Assembly: GCF_005860765.1 (NCBI RefSeq)
Contig: NZ_VCEI01000029.1
Coordinates: 372,001-436,000, forward strand
Source of the DNA: Dyadobacter sediminis
GTDB lineage: Bacteria; Bacteroidota; Bacteroidia; Cytophagales; Spirosomataceae
Direction: 5' to 3'
DNA length: 64,000 bases
Position 1 is the first letter of the stretch; every line of letters begins with the position of its first letter. Shown here piece after piece: positions 23,575 through 31,460 of the stretch. The notes below the pieces were generated by a model. It made no database searches. It was not told the DNA's origin and saw only the letters and a list, made by a program, of their open reading frames with translations. The position numbers and the translations under genes were made by a program.

Positions 23575-26500
23575 TCAATTATTGATCATTTCCATCAAAA
23601 TATTTCTGGCCTGATCAATGCTTTTTACTTCTTCACAAATCAACATCAATTTGCCTTTCTGATCTTTTAAAGCGATCTTTTTCGGATGTTTTTTAATGTA
23701 ATCAATGACTTGTCCGAACTTAGGCGATTGAAAGAATGCATCGTTCTGCGAAGTAACGAAGTAGCCTTTCATCGTATTGTTTTTCAGCGTCAATTTTTCA
23801 AAATGCATACGTTCAGCTTCCCAGCGCAACCGCACCGTTCTGAGAAGATCTTCCACTTCATGCGGAACGGGACCAAAACGGTCCAGAATCTCCTGCTCGA
23901 ATTTGCTCAGCTCTTCTTCATTTTCCACATTGTCAAGGCGGGTATATAACGACAGTCTTTCCGAAATATTTTTAACATAATCGTCCGGAATCAAAGTTGT
24001 AAAATCCGTTTCGATCTGACAATCCGGAACCAGTTTCTGAGGCAAGCCGAGTGCCGTTGAAAAGAGGTCTTTAAACTCGTTATTTTTTAATTCGCTAACG
24101 GCTTCGTCCAGCATTTTGTGATATAACTCGTAACCAAGATCGTTTACAAAACCGCTTTGCTCGGCTCCAAGCAGGTTTCCGGCACCGCGGATATCCAGAT
24201 CCCGCATGGCTACTTTAAAGCCGTCGCCAAGTTCTGAAAATTCTTCCAGCGTCTGTAACCGCTTGCGCGAATCGCTTGCCAGCGTGGATACCGAAGGCGT
24301 CAACAAATAACAGAATGCTTTCCGGTTGGAACGGCCAACGCGGCCACGCATCTGATGCAGATCGGATAAACCGAACATATGCGCCGAATTAATGATGATC
24401 GTATTTGCATTAGCAATATCAATTCCGGACTCAATAATATTGGTCGAAACCAGCACATCGTATTCGCCTTCAATGAAATTGACCATGACTTTTTCCAGCT
24501 TGTCGCCGTCCATTTGCCCGTGTGCAACACCAATTCGTACATCGGGCACCAGGCGCAGGATGATATTGGCGATGGATTCAATGTCATTGACCCGGTTATG
24601 AACAAAAAATACCTGTCCGCCGCGCTGTACTTCAAAGCTGATCGCATCGCGGATGAATTCCTCGCTGAACGTATGCACTTCCGTTGTTACCGGCTGACGG
24701 TTAGGCGGAGGCGTAGCAATGACGGAAAGATCCCTTGCACCCATCAAAGAAAAATGCAGCGTTCTTGGAATCGGCGTAGCCGTCAGTGTGAGCACGTCCA
24801 CGTTTACGCGCATTTCTTTCAGGCGGTCTTTGGCCTTCACACCGAATTTCTGTTCTTCATCGACAATCAAAAGCCCCAAATCCTTGAACTTGACGTCTTT
24901 GTTCAGAATCCGGTGCGTTCCGATCAGAATGTCGATTTTTCCTTCTTCGGCTTCTTTCAGAGTTTCCTTGATCTGCTTCGCAGATTTGAACCGGTTGATA
25001 TAACCAACCTTTGCAGGAAAATCGCTCAGACGCTCGCTGAATGTTTTGAAATGCTGCATGGCCAGGATTGTCGTCGGCACGAGCACGGCAACCTGTTTGC
25101 TGTCACAAACCGCCTTGAATGCAGCGCGAATCGCTATTTCCGTTTTACCAAAACCGACATCGCCACAAACGAGCCGGTCCATTGGATGCGCTTTTTCCAT
25201 ATCTTCTTTCACATTGGAAGTTGCCGTGGCCTGGTCGGGCGTATCTTCATATAAAAAGGAGGATTCCAGTTCGGCCTGCATGTAATTGTCGGGAGAAAAC
25301 GGGAAGCCAGGTGCCTGCCGGCGTTTGGCATACAAGGCAATCAGCTCGTGCGCAATGTCTTTGAGCTGCTTCTTTACCCTGGACTTTTTAGCTTCCCACT
25401 CGCCTGAACCGAGTTTGCTCATAGCAGGCGGTGTGCCTTCTTTTCCCGTATATTTGGCGATTTTATGCAGGTTATGCACACTTACATAAAGCAGGTCATT
25501 ATCGCGGTAAATAAGCCGGATTGCTTCCTGTTCCCGGCCGTTCACATCTTTTCGCTCCATGCCGGCAAAGCGGCCAATGCCATAATCTACGTGCGTTACA
25601 AAATCGCCGGGCTGCAAAGATTTCAGTTCCTTTAATGTAATCGCCTTGGACTTGCTGAATTTTTCCTTTAACCGGTATTTGTGGAAACGGGCAAAAATCT
25701 GGTGATCCGTATAACAGGCTACTTTCATGTTGTCGTCCACAAATCCTTCCCGCAGGGAAATATGCATGGGCCTGAATTTCACAAACGGGTCCAGATCTTC
25801 AAAAATCCTTTCCAGGCGGTCGAGCTGCTTGGGCTGTTCCGCAACAATGATATTGATATATCCTTTGGACTGATTTTCTGACAGATCGTCCAGCAACCTT
25901 TTGAAATCCTTGTTGAAAGAAGGCTGCGGTTTGGAGGAATACGGCAGTTTGTTTTCGGTTTTAAAATAAGACCTTTTCCCAAACTCCACCGTTTTGAATT
26001 TCTTGACCTGATTCAGAAATCCTCTGCGCGTTTCGAAAAGATCCTGCGGATTGGAGACGATCTGAATACCGCCGCCTGTCACTTCTTCGAGTGCTTTTTC
26101 GGCTTTTTCAAAACATTTTTCAATTACTTCAAACGTAAGATCGGCATCCTTGAACCACAATACCGTTTCTGCAGGAAAGAAATTCAGAAACGATTCGCGG
26201 GATTCATGCGAGAGCTTTTGCTGAATGTCGGGGACAATGTTGATCTGTTTGGCGCTTTCAATCGAAAGCTGCGTATCCGGGTCAAACGAACGAATGCTTT
26301 CGACTTCGTCTCCAAACAACTCAATCCGGAACGGATGCTCACTCGCAAACGAAAAGACATCCAGAATTCCTCCGCGAACCGAAAATTGTCCTGCCTCAAA
26401 AACAAAATCGGTTATTTCAAATCCATAACTCGTCAGAAATTCGGTCAAAAACGAAGGATCCAGCTTTTCACCGACTTTTACGGAAAAAGTATTGGCTTTC

Positions 26501-26925
26501 AGCGACCGCTTGTTGATCACCTTTTCGAACAATGCTTCCGGATACGTCACGATCTGAATGGGTCCCGTTTTGGCAATGCTCAGTTTGTTCAGGATTTCTC
26601 CGCGCATCAGTACATTGGCATTATCCACTTCTTCGTAATGATACGGCCTTTTGTAGGATGTCGGATAAAATAATACCTCCGTTTTGCCAATCAGGTTCTG
26701 CAGATCGTTCTGAAAATAAGCAGCTTCTTCCCGATCGCTCAAAATATAAACGGCCGGCCCTTTCTTTTTTTGCTGAATGGAAGCAGCTATAACGGCATCC
26801 AGACTTCCAACGAGTCCTTTTATTTGCACATGAGCAGCGTCCTGACTATCGGATGTTATCTGCGAGATGAGGATATCGAGATAACTATCGCCGCCATACA
26901 GTTTTAATAAGTCTTTAACTTCCAA
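23575..26925 (-). CDS. mfd: Transcription-repair coupling factor
   Basis: This 1116-residue Mfd has the UvrB-like N-terminal region, the RNA-polymerase-interacting CarD-like domain (LQPGDFVTHVDYGIGRFAGM), a RecG-like translocase with Walker A GDVGFGKTEIAIRA and DEEQ box IVDEEQKFG, and the C-terminal TRCF domain. It removes stalled RNA polymerase and recruits UvrA. The frame starts at a TTG (26925): an in-frame TAA lies a few codons upstream and no ATG lies between, so a TTG start is likely. It is upstream of gldJ with an 87-base gap. Confidence 0.96.
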   Translation of the reverse strand: MEVKDLLKLYGGDSYLDILISQITSDSQDAAHVQIKGLVGSLDAVIAASIQQKKKGPAVYILSDREEAAYFQNDLQNLIGKTEVLFYPTSYKRPYHYEEVDNANVLMRGEILNKLSIAKTGPIQIVTYPEALFEKVINKRSLKANTFSVKVGEKLDPSFLTEFLTSYGFEITDFVFEAGQFSVRGGILDVFSFASEHPFRIELFGDEVESIRSFDPDTQLSIESAKQINIVPDIQQKLSHESRESFLNFFPAETVLWFKDADLTFEVIEKCFEKAEKALEEVTGGGIQIVSNPQDLFETRRGFLNQVKKFKTVEFGKRSYFKTENKLPYSSKPQPSFNKDFKRLLDDLSENQSKGYINIIVAEQPKQLDRLERIFEDLDPFVKFRPMHISLREGFVDDNMKVACYTDHQIFARFHKYRLKEKFSKSKAITLKELKSLQPGDFVTHVDYGIGRFAGMERKDVNGREQEAIRLIYRDNDLLYVSVHNLHKIAKYTGKEGTPPAMSKLGSGEWEAKKSRVKKQLKDIAHELIALYAKRRQAPGFPFSPDNYMQAELESSFLYEDTPDQATATSNVKEDMEKAHPMDRLVCGDVGFGKTEIAIRAAFKAVCDSKQVAVLVPTTILAMQHFKTFSERLSDFPAKVGYINRFKSAKQIKETLKEAEEGKIDILIGTHRILNKDVKFKDLGLLIVDEEQKFGVKAKDRLKEMRVNVDVLTLTATPIPRTLHFSLMGARDLSVIATPPPNRQPVTTEVHTFSEEFIRDAISFEVQRGGQVFFVHNRVNDIESIANIILRLVPDVRIGVAHGQMDGDKLEKVMVNFIEGEYDVLVSTNIIESGIDIANANTIIINSAHMFGLSDLHQMRGRVGRSNRKAFCYLLTPSVSTLASDSRKRLQTLEEFSELGDGFKVAMRDLDIRGAGNLLGAEQSGFVNDLGYELYHKMLDEAVSELKNNEFKDLFSTALGLPQKLVPDCQIETDFTTLIPDDYVKNISERLSLYTRLDNVENEEELSKFEQEILDRFGPVPHEVEDLLRTVRLRWEAERMHFEKLTLKNNTMKGYFVTSQNDAFFQSPKFGQVIDYIKKHPKKIALKDQKGKLMLICEEVKSIDQARNILMEMINN

Positions 26926-27134
26926 GCAATTTTCTATGATAAAGCGAACTTAGCCGCAGTGAATGTAAACGCAAAAAGCCGTTTCAGGATTTCCCCCGGA
27001 CCGGCAAAAGAACAACAATGGTTTATTCAATTTTGTTTGTACCATTGCTATTTACTAACAAAAATAATCTGAAAAACATTTTCGTAAAAAGAGAGGATTT
27101 ACAGAAGCAAATTTAATATGGATGTGCAGGGTTC

Positions 27135-27161
27135 GGCCACGGAGTGGCCCCCTGTTTATAG
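27135..27161 (+). repeat. REP-like unit, inverted copy
   Basis: GGCCAC-GGA-GTGGCC is followed by CCCTGTTTATAG on the plus strand. It shares the tail of the four minus-strand units but has different arm bases that change on both sides, keeping the 6-bp stem. Confidence 0.75.
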
Positions 27162-27191
27162 CCAGTGCATGTAAGTGTAATGGAAAAAGGA

Positions 27192-27364
27192 GGCTCCTGC
27201 GGAGCCGCCTAACATTCGCCACACGTTCTTTCTACAAACAGAGGGCTCCTCCGGAGCCTCCAAATCAAACGCCTCACATTTTTTCCTAGAAACAGGCGGC
27301 TCCGCAGGAGCCATATAACATTCGCCGCATTTTTTTCTACAAACAAACAGCTCTTCAGGAGCCT
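27192..27364 (-). repeat. REP-like array of four palindromic units (period 51-54)
   Basis: Palindromes with 6-bp arms and 3-nt loops lie at 27192-27206, 27244-27258, 27298-27312 and, decayed, 27349-27363. Read on the minus strand each is GGCTCC-n3-GGAGCC, then a tail close to nnCTGTTTnTAGAAAA and a spacer containing AATGTGGCGAATGTTA-like sequence. The loops differ (GCA, GGA, TGC, TGA) while the arms are kept. A 70-codon reading frame across them (27156-27368) is a by-product of the period. Confidence 0.85.
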
Positions 27365-27408
27365 GCAAACTCTTAAACCTCTATTTTTACAATTTACATT
27401 CCCAATAC

Positions 27409-28029
27409 ATGACAGACTGGCTCAACCAAACCGTTTCTCTTGGCGGCATTGCAACTACTTATCTTGAAATTCTTGGATTTTTGACCGGAGCCGTTTGTGT
27501 TTATCTGAATACGCGCCAGAATGTGCTGGGCTGGTTTTTCGGCATCGTCAATGCGATATTATATGCAATTGTTTTCTGGCAGGTGCAGCTGTATGCCGAT
27601 ATGGGATTGCAGGGATATTACTTTCTGACAAGCATTTACGGCTGGTGGATATGGAAATTCGGAGGAAAAAGCCATGACGGTATTCGGGTAACCCGAACGC
27701 CGGCCCGGTTATATCTGATCTTCGGAGCTGTTTTTATAACTGCTACCCTGCTATGGGGCTATCTATTAGGCCGCTTTACCAATGCAAGTCTTACTTATGC
27801 CGATTCCGCGTTAACCGTTGCCAGTCTGATCGGGCAATGGATGATGGCGAGGAAGTATCTTGAAAACTGGATTTTGTGGATCATAGCGGATGCCTGCTAT
27901 GTATTTATGTACTTTTACAAAAGCCTGCATCTCACCGCTATTTTGTACGCAGTGTTTCTTGCGCTTGCCGTTATCGGTTATGTTCAGTGGAAAAAAGATA
28001 TTGGTCAAAAACCGGTTGCAGCTAGCTGA
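27409..28029 (+). CDS. pnuC: PnuC-family nicotinamide riboside (or related) transporter
   Basis: This 206-residue membrane protein has about seven transmembrane segments and the conserved aromatic stretches of PnuC (NVLGWFFGIVNAILYAIVFWQ, YYFLTSIYGWWIWKFGGK, NWILWIIADACYVFMYFYK). PnuC imports nicotinamide riboside for NAD. Relatives can carry thiamine, and no TPP riboswitch is visible upstream, so nicotinamide riboside is the better guess. The gene directly follows the REP-like array. Its 3' end overlaps the convergent barstar gene by 8 bases. Confidence 0.88.
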   Translation: MTDWLNQTVSLGGIATTYLEILGFLTGAVCVYLNTRQNVLGWFFGIVNAILYAIVFWQVQLYADMGLQGYYFLTSIYGWWIWKFGGKSHDGIRVTRTPARLYLIFGAVFITATLLWGYLLGRFTNASLTYADSALTVASLIGQWMMARKYLENWILWIIADACYVFMYFYKSLHLTAILYAVFLALAVIGYVQWKKDIGQKPVAAS

Positions 28030-28468
28030 AAACGCCGAACGGAATTTCCTGTTCCTGAAGTAATGTTCGGATGCGCTGCGAATCCTGAAAAATGATGTTC
28101 AGTTCCTTTTTGGAAACGCCTTCCTCCTCTTCATCCAGCCATTTCCAGTCTTCTGCGGTTGCATCAAGCATGTCTATAACCGAAAGGATTTTTTCTTCCG
28201 ACTTTTCTCTGGAAAGCCACTCAGCAGAATGGTCAATGTAAATAATCACTTTCTGTTCCTTGATCCATTCCAGATCATTAAGCATTTCATCCAGCTCATC
28301 CAGATTTTTGCCGGAATAATCCGGAAACTGCATGGCAGCGGCAATCTGCTCATGAAAATCCTTTATGGAAGCCGCTTTTTTGCCGTCAATATATGCGATG
28401 AAAGATCCGAGGAATGACTTCCGGATGTCGGTTTCGCTTTGTGCAATCAAAAAATGTGCATTTTTCAT
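28022..28468 (-). CDS. Barstar-family protein
   Basis: The 148-residue protein contains the barstar core FHEQIAAAMQFPDYSGKNLDELDEMLNDLEW (residues about 38-68), which binds and blocks barnase-type RNases. No barnase, ribonuclease Sa or polymorphic-toxin gene lies next to it, so it may be a stand-alone immunity protein or have another partner. The C-terminal part (KKELNIIFQDSQRIRTLLQEQEIPFGVF) extends past the minimal barstar fold of about 90 residues. Confidence 0.8.
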   Translation of the reverse strand: MKNAHFLIAQSETDIRKSFLGSFIAYIDGKKAASIKDFHEQIAAAMQFPDYSGKNLDELDEMLNDLEWIKEQKVIIYIDHSAEWLSREKSEEKILSVIDMLDATAEDWKWLDEEEEGVSKKELNIIFQDSQRIRTLLQEQEIPFGVFS

Positions 28469-28540
28469 GAGTCAAGCCGGTTTTTAGCAAAGCTGCAAGT
28501 TATGGAAAATACCGTTTTAACAACAGACAATCCGCACCGC

Positions 28541-29464
28541 TTACCGGATATATCTTTTTCTGAACAAATGCATCATATGCACATTAATCGCCCATTGGTC
28601 TGCAAGCGGCTGATTGGTATAAGGAAGCGTCGGAAGGTAATTGGGCGGGCCAAATTCCGTTAAAACCGTAAGCGTTCCACCGCTTTTGACTTTCTGCTCC
28701 ACAACCGCATCCCACCAGCCAAGATGCGCTTTCACAGCCGCTTCCCATTCCGGCGCACGCGGATCATTTACCTGCGGGCCTTCTTCATGGCCGATCCGGG
28801 AATGTATATGACCAACACGCGACAGCGCGAAGCGAACCGTTTCCTGCTGATCCTGAAGCAAACTTTCATGCACATTGCACCAGTGTGAAATATCCAGCGT
28901 CAGCTTCAGTTCAGGATTTTTCTCTATAAAATTCCGCGTAATATGCGCTGCAAAAAGCATACGTCCGCGATGCGTTTCATGGTAAATCGGAATCCCGCTT
29001 TTGGCAGAAGCTTCGGTCGTATGGTCAATAAAAGCTTTGTTCTGTTCGTAAGTAAAAAAATCTTTTCCGCTGTGACAGTTTATGTACAAAGGCTTTTTGT
29101 CAAATTGCGTCGTTGCTTCATTAATCGATTTTCTGAAAGCATTCAGATGAACCGCATAGTCTCTTTCTCCCGATCCGCACAGATACCCGACTTCCAGATC
29201 ATATTTTTTCAATGCTGAAAACAGTTCGGTTTGCTTCTCCTTTGATGACGGCCACCACATTTCAATGCCGTCATAGCCTTCTTTTTTAACCGCGGCACAA
29301 AAGGAATCCGTTGTGCCTTCGTAGCCCCAGTTTGTGCCCAGTATTTTTAAAGACAGTTTATTTTCAAACCGGAACGGCGCCGCATGCGCATCGGCGATGG
29401 CTTCAAAGCCTGTTAAAACTCCTGCGGTTGCTAAGGCGGTGCTCATAAAATTGCGGCGGTTCAT
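28541..29464 (-). CDS. Secreted sugar phosphate isomerase/epimerase-like TIM barrel
   Basis: A Tat-like signal (MNRRNFMSTALATAGVLTG) leads into a xylose-isomerase-like TIM barrel (Pfam AP_endonuc_2 type) with YDGIEMWWPS, YINCHSGKDFF, IYHETHRGRM, LTLDISHWC and TVLTEFGPPNY. These supply the Glu and His residues typical of the metal site. Such exported barrels often accompany SusCD loci and act as isomerases, epimerases or 3-keto-sugar lyases/hydratases; the substrate is unknown. It is the last gene of the minus-strand carbohydrate locus. Confidence 0.82.
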   Translation of the reverse strand: MNRRNFMSTALATAGVLTGFEAIADAHAAPFRFENKLSLKILGTNWGYEGTTDSFCAAVKKEGYDGIEMWWPSSKEKQTELFSALKKYDLEVGYLCGSGERDYAVHLNAFRKSINEATTQFDKKPLYINCHSGKDFFTYEQNKAFIDHTTEASAKSGIPIYHETHRGRMLFAAHITRNFIEKNPELKLTLDISHWCNVHESLLQDQQETVRFALSRVGHIHSRIGHEEGPQVNDPRAPEWEAAVKAHLGWWDAVVEQKVKSGGTLTVLTEFGPPNYLPTLPYTNQPLADQWAINVHMMHLFRKRYIR

Positions 29465-29509
29465 TTTTTAAAATAATAGATCTTGAATATCAATAAGTTA
29501 TTAGATTAA

Positions 29510-31006
29510 CTAAGGTGCTTTTGCCGTGGCTTTCAATGCTGTTGAATCTCCGGCTTTTAGAAATTTCGAGATTGCAGCTTCATTCATGCCATTCACGATC
29601 AGGATTTCCGGATGGCGTTTACTTACACGGCTTACTGCGCTGTCCGTCACTGCAGACTGCCATACATATACGGATCGCAGCCCCTTCTTGGAAGCAATAT
29701 TTTCCAGACCGGCGTCGCTTATTTTTGTATCAACAAGATTGAGATATTCCAGCGACGGCAAATTTTTCAGCTCCTTCAAACCCGCGTCTGTTACCGCTGT
29801 ATGCTCAAGATGTAATTTGCTGAGGTTTTTGAAACCCGAAATGGCTTTTAAACCTGCATCCGAAATTTTGGTTTTACCCAGTTTAAGCCAGGCAATCTGC
29901 TCCGAAACGTTCGACAGCAATGCAATTTGCTTATCGTCAAAGTTCGGTGCGTTTACCGCACTTACTTCCAGCAGGTTCAAGTCCTGAGATACTGCATTCA
30001 CGATCAGGCCCGCTTTTCTCAGAGCTTCCATATCCGTTTCCCTGGCCGCAGGCACTTTCACGTTCAGGACCATTGATGTGGATGTCGCTTCGTTTCCCGA
30101 ACTTTGTCCGCTGCCAAGTGACGTCAATGCTTTTTTTACTTCTTCCGTCGCTTTCAGCTCGGCTACTTTTTTATCTGCGGCAGCACCTTGATCAATCCAC
30201 CAGGAAAGCAATGCAATCTGTTCATTCGTCAGCTGCGGCTTTCCTTTCGGAGGCATGTGATCGTCGTCACTTTCCGGAAGCAGGCAACGTTTGATCATGT
30301 CACTTTCGGCGCTTTTTCCGGCAATGAATGCCGGACCGCTTTCCCCGCCTTTCTGAAGCAGCGCAAGCTGATCCATTCTTAAGTCGCCTTTCTGTTTGCT
30401 GGCATTATGGCATTGTACGCAGCGCATTTCCAGGATCGGCTGAACAATATCCTTATAAACAACTGCCTCCTGAATATTTGCAATCGGCTTTATTTCAATA
30501 ACCTGTTCTTGGGCAGGCGGTAAGCCGGCTATGTTCCGCAACGGCGCGGGCATGTACTGCGTGAGGTAATCCTCGCCGTGTGTAAGCGATCCGCCATCGT
30601 GCCCGGCGGTCATGGTAAGCAGAAGCGAAATGGCAAATGCAGGGATATAAATCTTTGTTAGCAATGGTACAAACCTTCTCAAAAGCTCCGATTTTACCAG
30701 CCATGCAATCCAGGCGAATGCAGCCACGCCTATTCCCTGCCATTTATGGTCATTGAGCAGCTCTTCATCATAACCTCCGCCCAGGGATAAAAGATAGCCT
30801 GCTATGCAAGCCAGCGTTGCACCGATCGCCGATAAAAACAGAATGAATGAAATAGCTGACTGACTTATGTTTACCTTACCCGTACGCCGCCCGATCTCGA
30901 GCAATGCAGCCAGGATTATAAATCCGATGGGTAAATGAACAAAAACCGGATGAAATCTTCCAATAAATATTGCCCAGCCGGAAGCTTGCAAAAAAGGATA
31001 TGGCAT
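29510..31006 (-). CDS. DUF2231 membrane protein fused to planctomycete-type cytochrome c and leucine-rich repeats
   Basis: Residues 10-135 form the DUF2231 four-helix membrane unit (HPVFVHLPIGFIILAALLEIG). Residues 185-285 are a planctomycete-type cytochrome c domain with the haem motif CVQCH at 196-200 and a later Met-rich HMPPKGKPQL. Residues about 335-470 are leucine-rich repeats of the form LxxLxLxxTxITDAGL. The layout suggests a haem protein anchored in the inner membrane with a periplasmic LRR platform. It belongs to the carbohydrate locus; electron transfer to or from the DUF1553 protein is an inference. Confidence 0.88.
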   Translation of the reverse strand: MPYPFLQASGWAIFIGRFHPVFVHLPIGFIILAALLEIGRRTGKVNISQSAISFILFLSAIGATLACIAGYLLSLGGGYDEELLNDHKWQGIGVAAFAWIAWLVKSELLRRFVPLLTKIYIPAFAISLLLTMTAGHDGGSLTHGEDYLTQYMPAPLRNIAGLPPAQEQVIEIKPIANIQEAVVYKDIVQPILEMRCVQCHNASKQKGDLRMDQLALLQKGGESGPAFIAGKSAESDMIKRCLLPESDDDHMPPKGKPQLTNEQIALLSWWIDQGAAADKKVAELKATEEVKKALTSLGSGQSSGNEATSTSMVLNVKVPAARETDMEALRKAGLIVNAVSQDLNLLEVSAVNAPNFDDKQIALLSNVSEQIAWLKLGKTKISDAGLKAISGFKNLSKLHLEHTAVTDAGLKELKNLPSLEYLNLVDTKISDAGLENIASKKGLRSVYVWQSAVTDSAVSRVSKRHPEILIVNGMNEAAISKFLKAGDSTALKATAKAP

Positions 31007-31057
31007 GCTTAAGATTCAAAAGTTAGGGTTTAATAAAAAACATAAAAGTAGACTGTA

Positions 31058-31378
31058 TTACAGGCGGAAAATTTCCGGGCAGGAAACGGTTTTAGGTGAA
31101 TTGTCGTCATTTACTTCCATCAAGCCGGCCATGTAATCCCACCATTTTTTCATAATCGGCAAAGAGGCAAGGTCTGCGGTACTGTCATTTTCTCCGAGTT
31201 TCTGAAACGCAAAGAGCGCGAGTGTTTCTTCATCCAGAAAAATATAATATTCCCGTATGCCGGCATTTTTGAGCAGTTCAGCCAGTTCCGGCCAGATTTC
31301 ATCATGCCTCTTTTTGTATTCTGCTTCATAACCCGGTTTCAACTGCATCCGGAATGCTTTTACATATTCGTTTCCCAT
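31058..31378 (-). CDS. rhaM: L-rhamnose mutarotase
   Basis: This 106-residue RhaM-family ferredoxin-fold protein has FRMQLKPGYEAEYKKRHDEIWPEL, with the catalytic-site His in KRHDEIW, and IREYYIFLDEETLALFAF and MKKWWDYMAGLM. It interconverts alpha and beta anomers of L-rhamnose or related 6-deoxy sugars. The ATG at 31378 is preferred over a TTG two codons upstream. Its place inside the SusCD locus suggests a rhamnose-containing substrate. Confidence 0.9.
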   Translation of the reverse strand: MGNEYVKAFRMQLKPGYEAEYKKRHDEIWPELAELLKNAGIREYYIFLDEETLALFAFQKLGENDSTADLASLPIMKKWWDYMAGLMEVNDDNSPKTVSCPEIFRL

Positions 31379-31460
31379 TAACAAGCCGTTAGTTAAATCA
31401 CTGTGATTTATATTTAAAACGTTTTTTTCAAGTTAGTTCTTTAAACACATCCTTTCAGAT

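Larger units (their letters stand above)
26926..27408. other. Gene-free interval with a REP-like repeat cluster
   Basis: These 483 bases hold no credible gene. Bases 27135-27364 carry five related palindromic units, listed separately. The left part (26926-27130) shows nothing but A/T-rich sequence. Confidence 0.8.

Noticed and set aside
24379..25254. A 291-codon plus-strand frame opposite mfd
   Set aside because: It is rich in Phe, His and Cys as expected for antisense of a coding frame, and mfd is unmistakable on the other strand.
27192..27364. A CRISPR array
   Set aside because: The units are 51-54 apart with partly conserved spacers and no separate unique spacers, and no cas gene is in the window.
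27156..27368. A 70-codon frame with repeated APEE.VCRKK segments
   Set aside because: The repeats come from the REP-like array, whose period happens to be close to a multiple of three; there is no start context or domain.
27300..27409. A riboswitch (TPP or NAD type) ahead of pnuC
   Set aside because: No conserved TPP core (CTGAGA with ACCTGA) or NAD-II-like pattern was found; the sequence there is the REP-like array.
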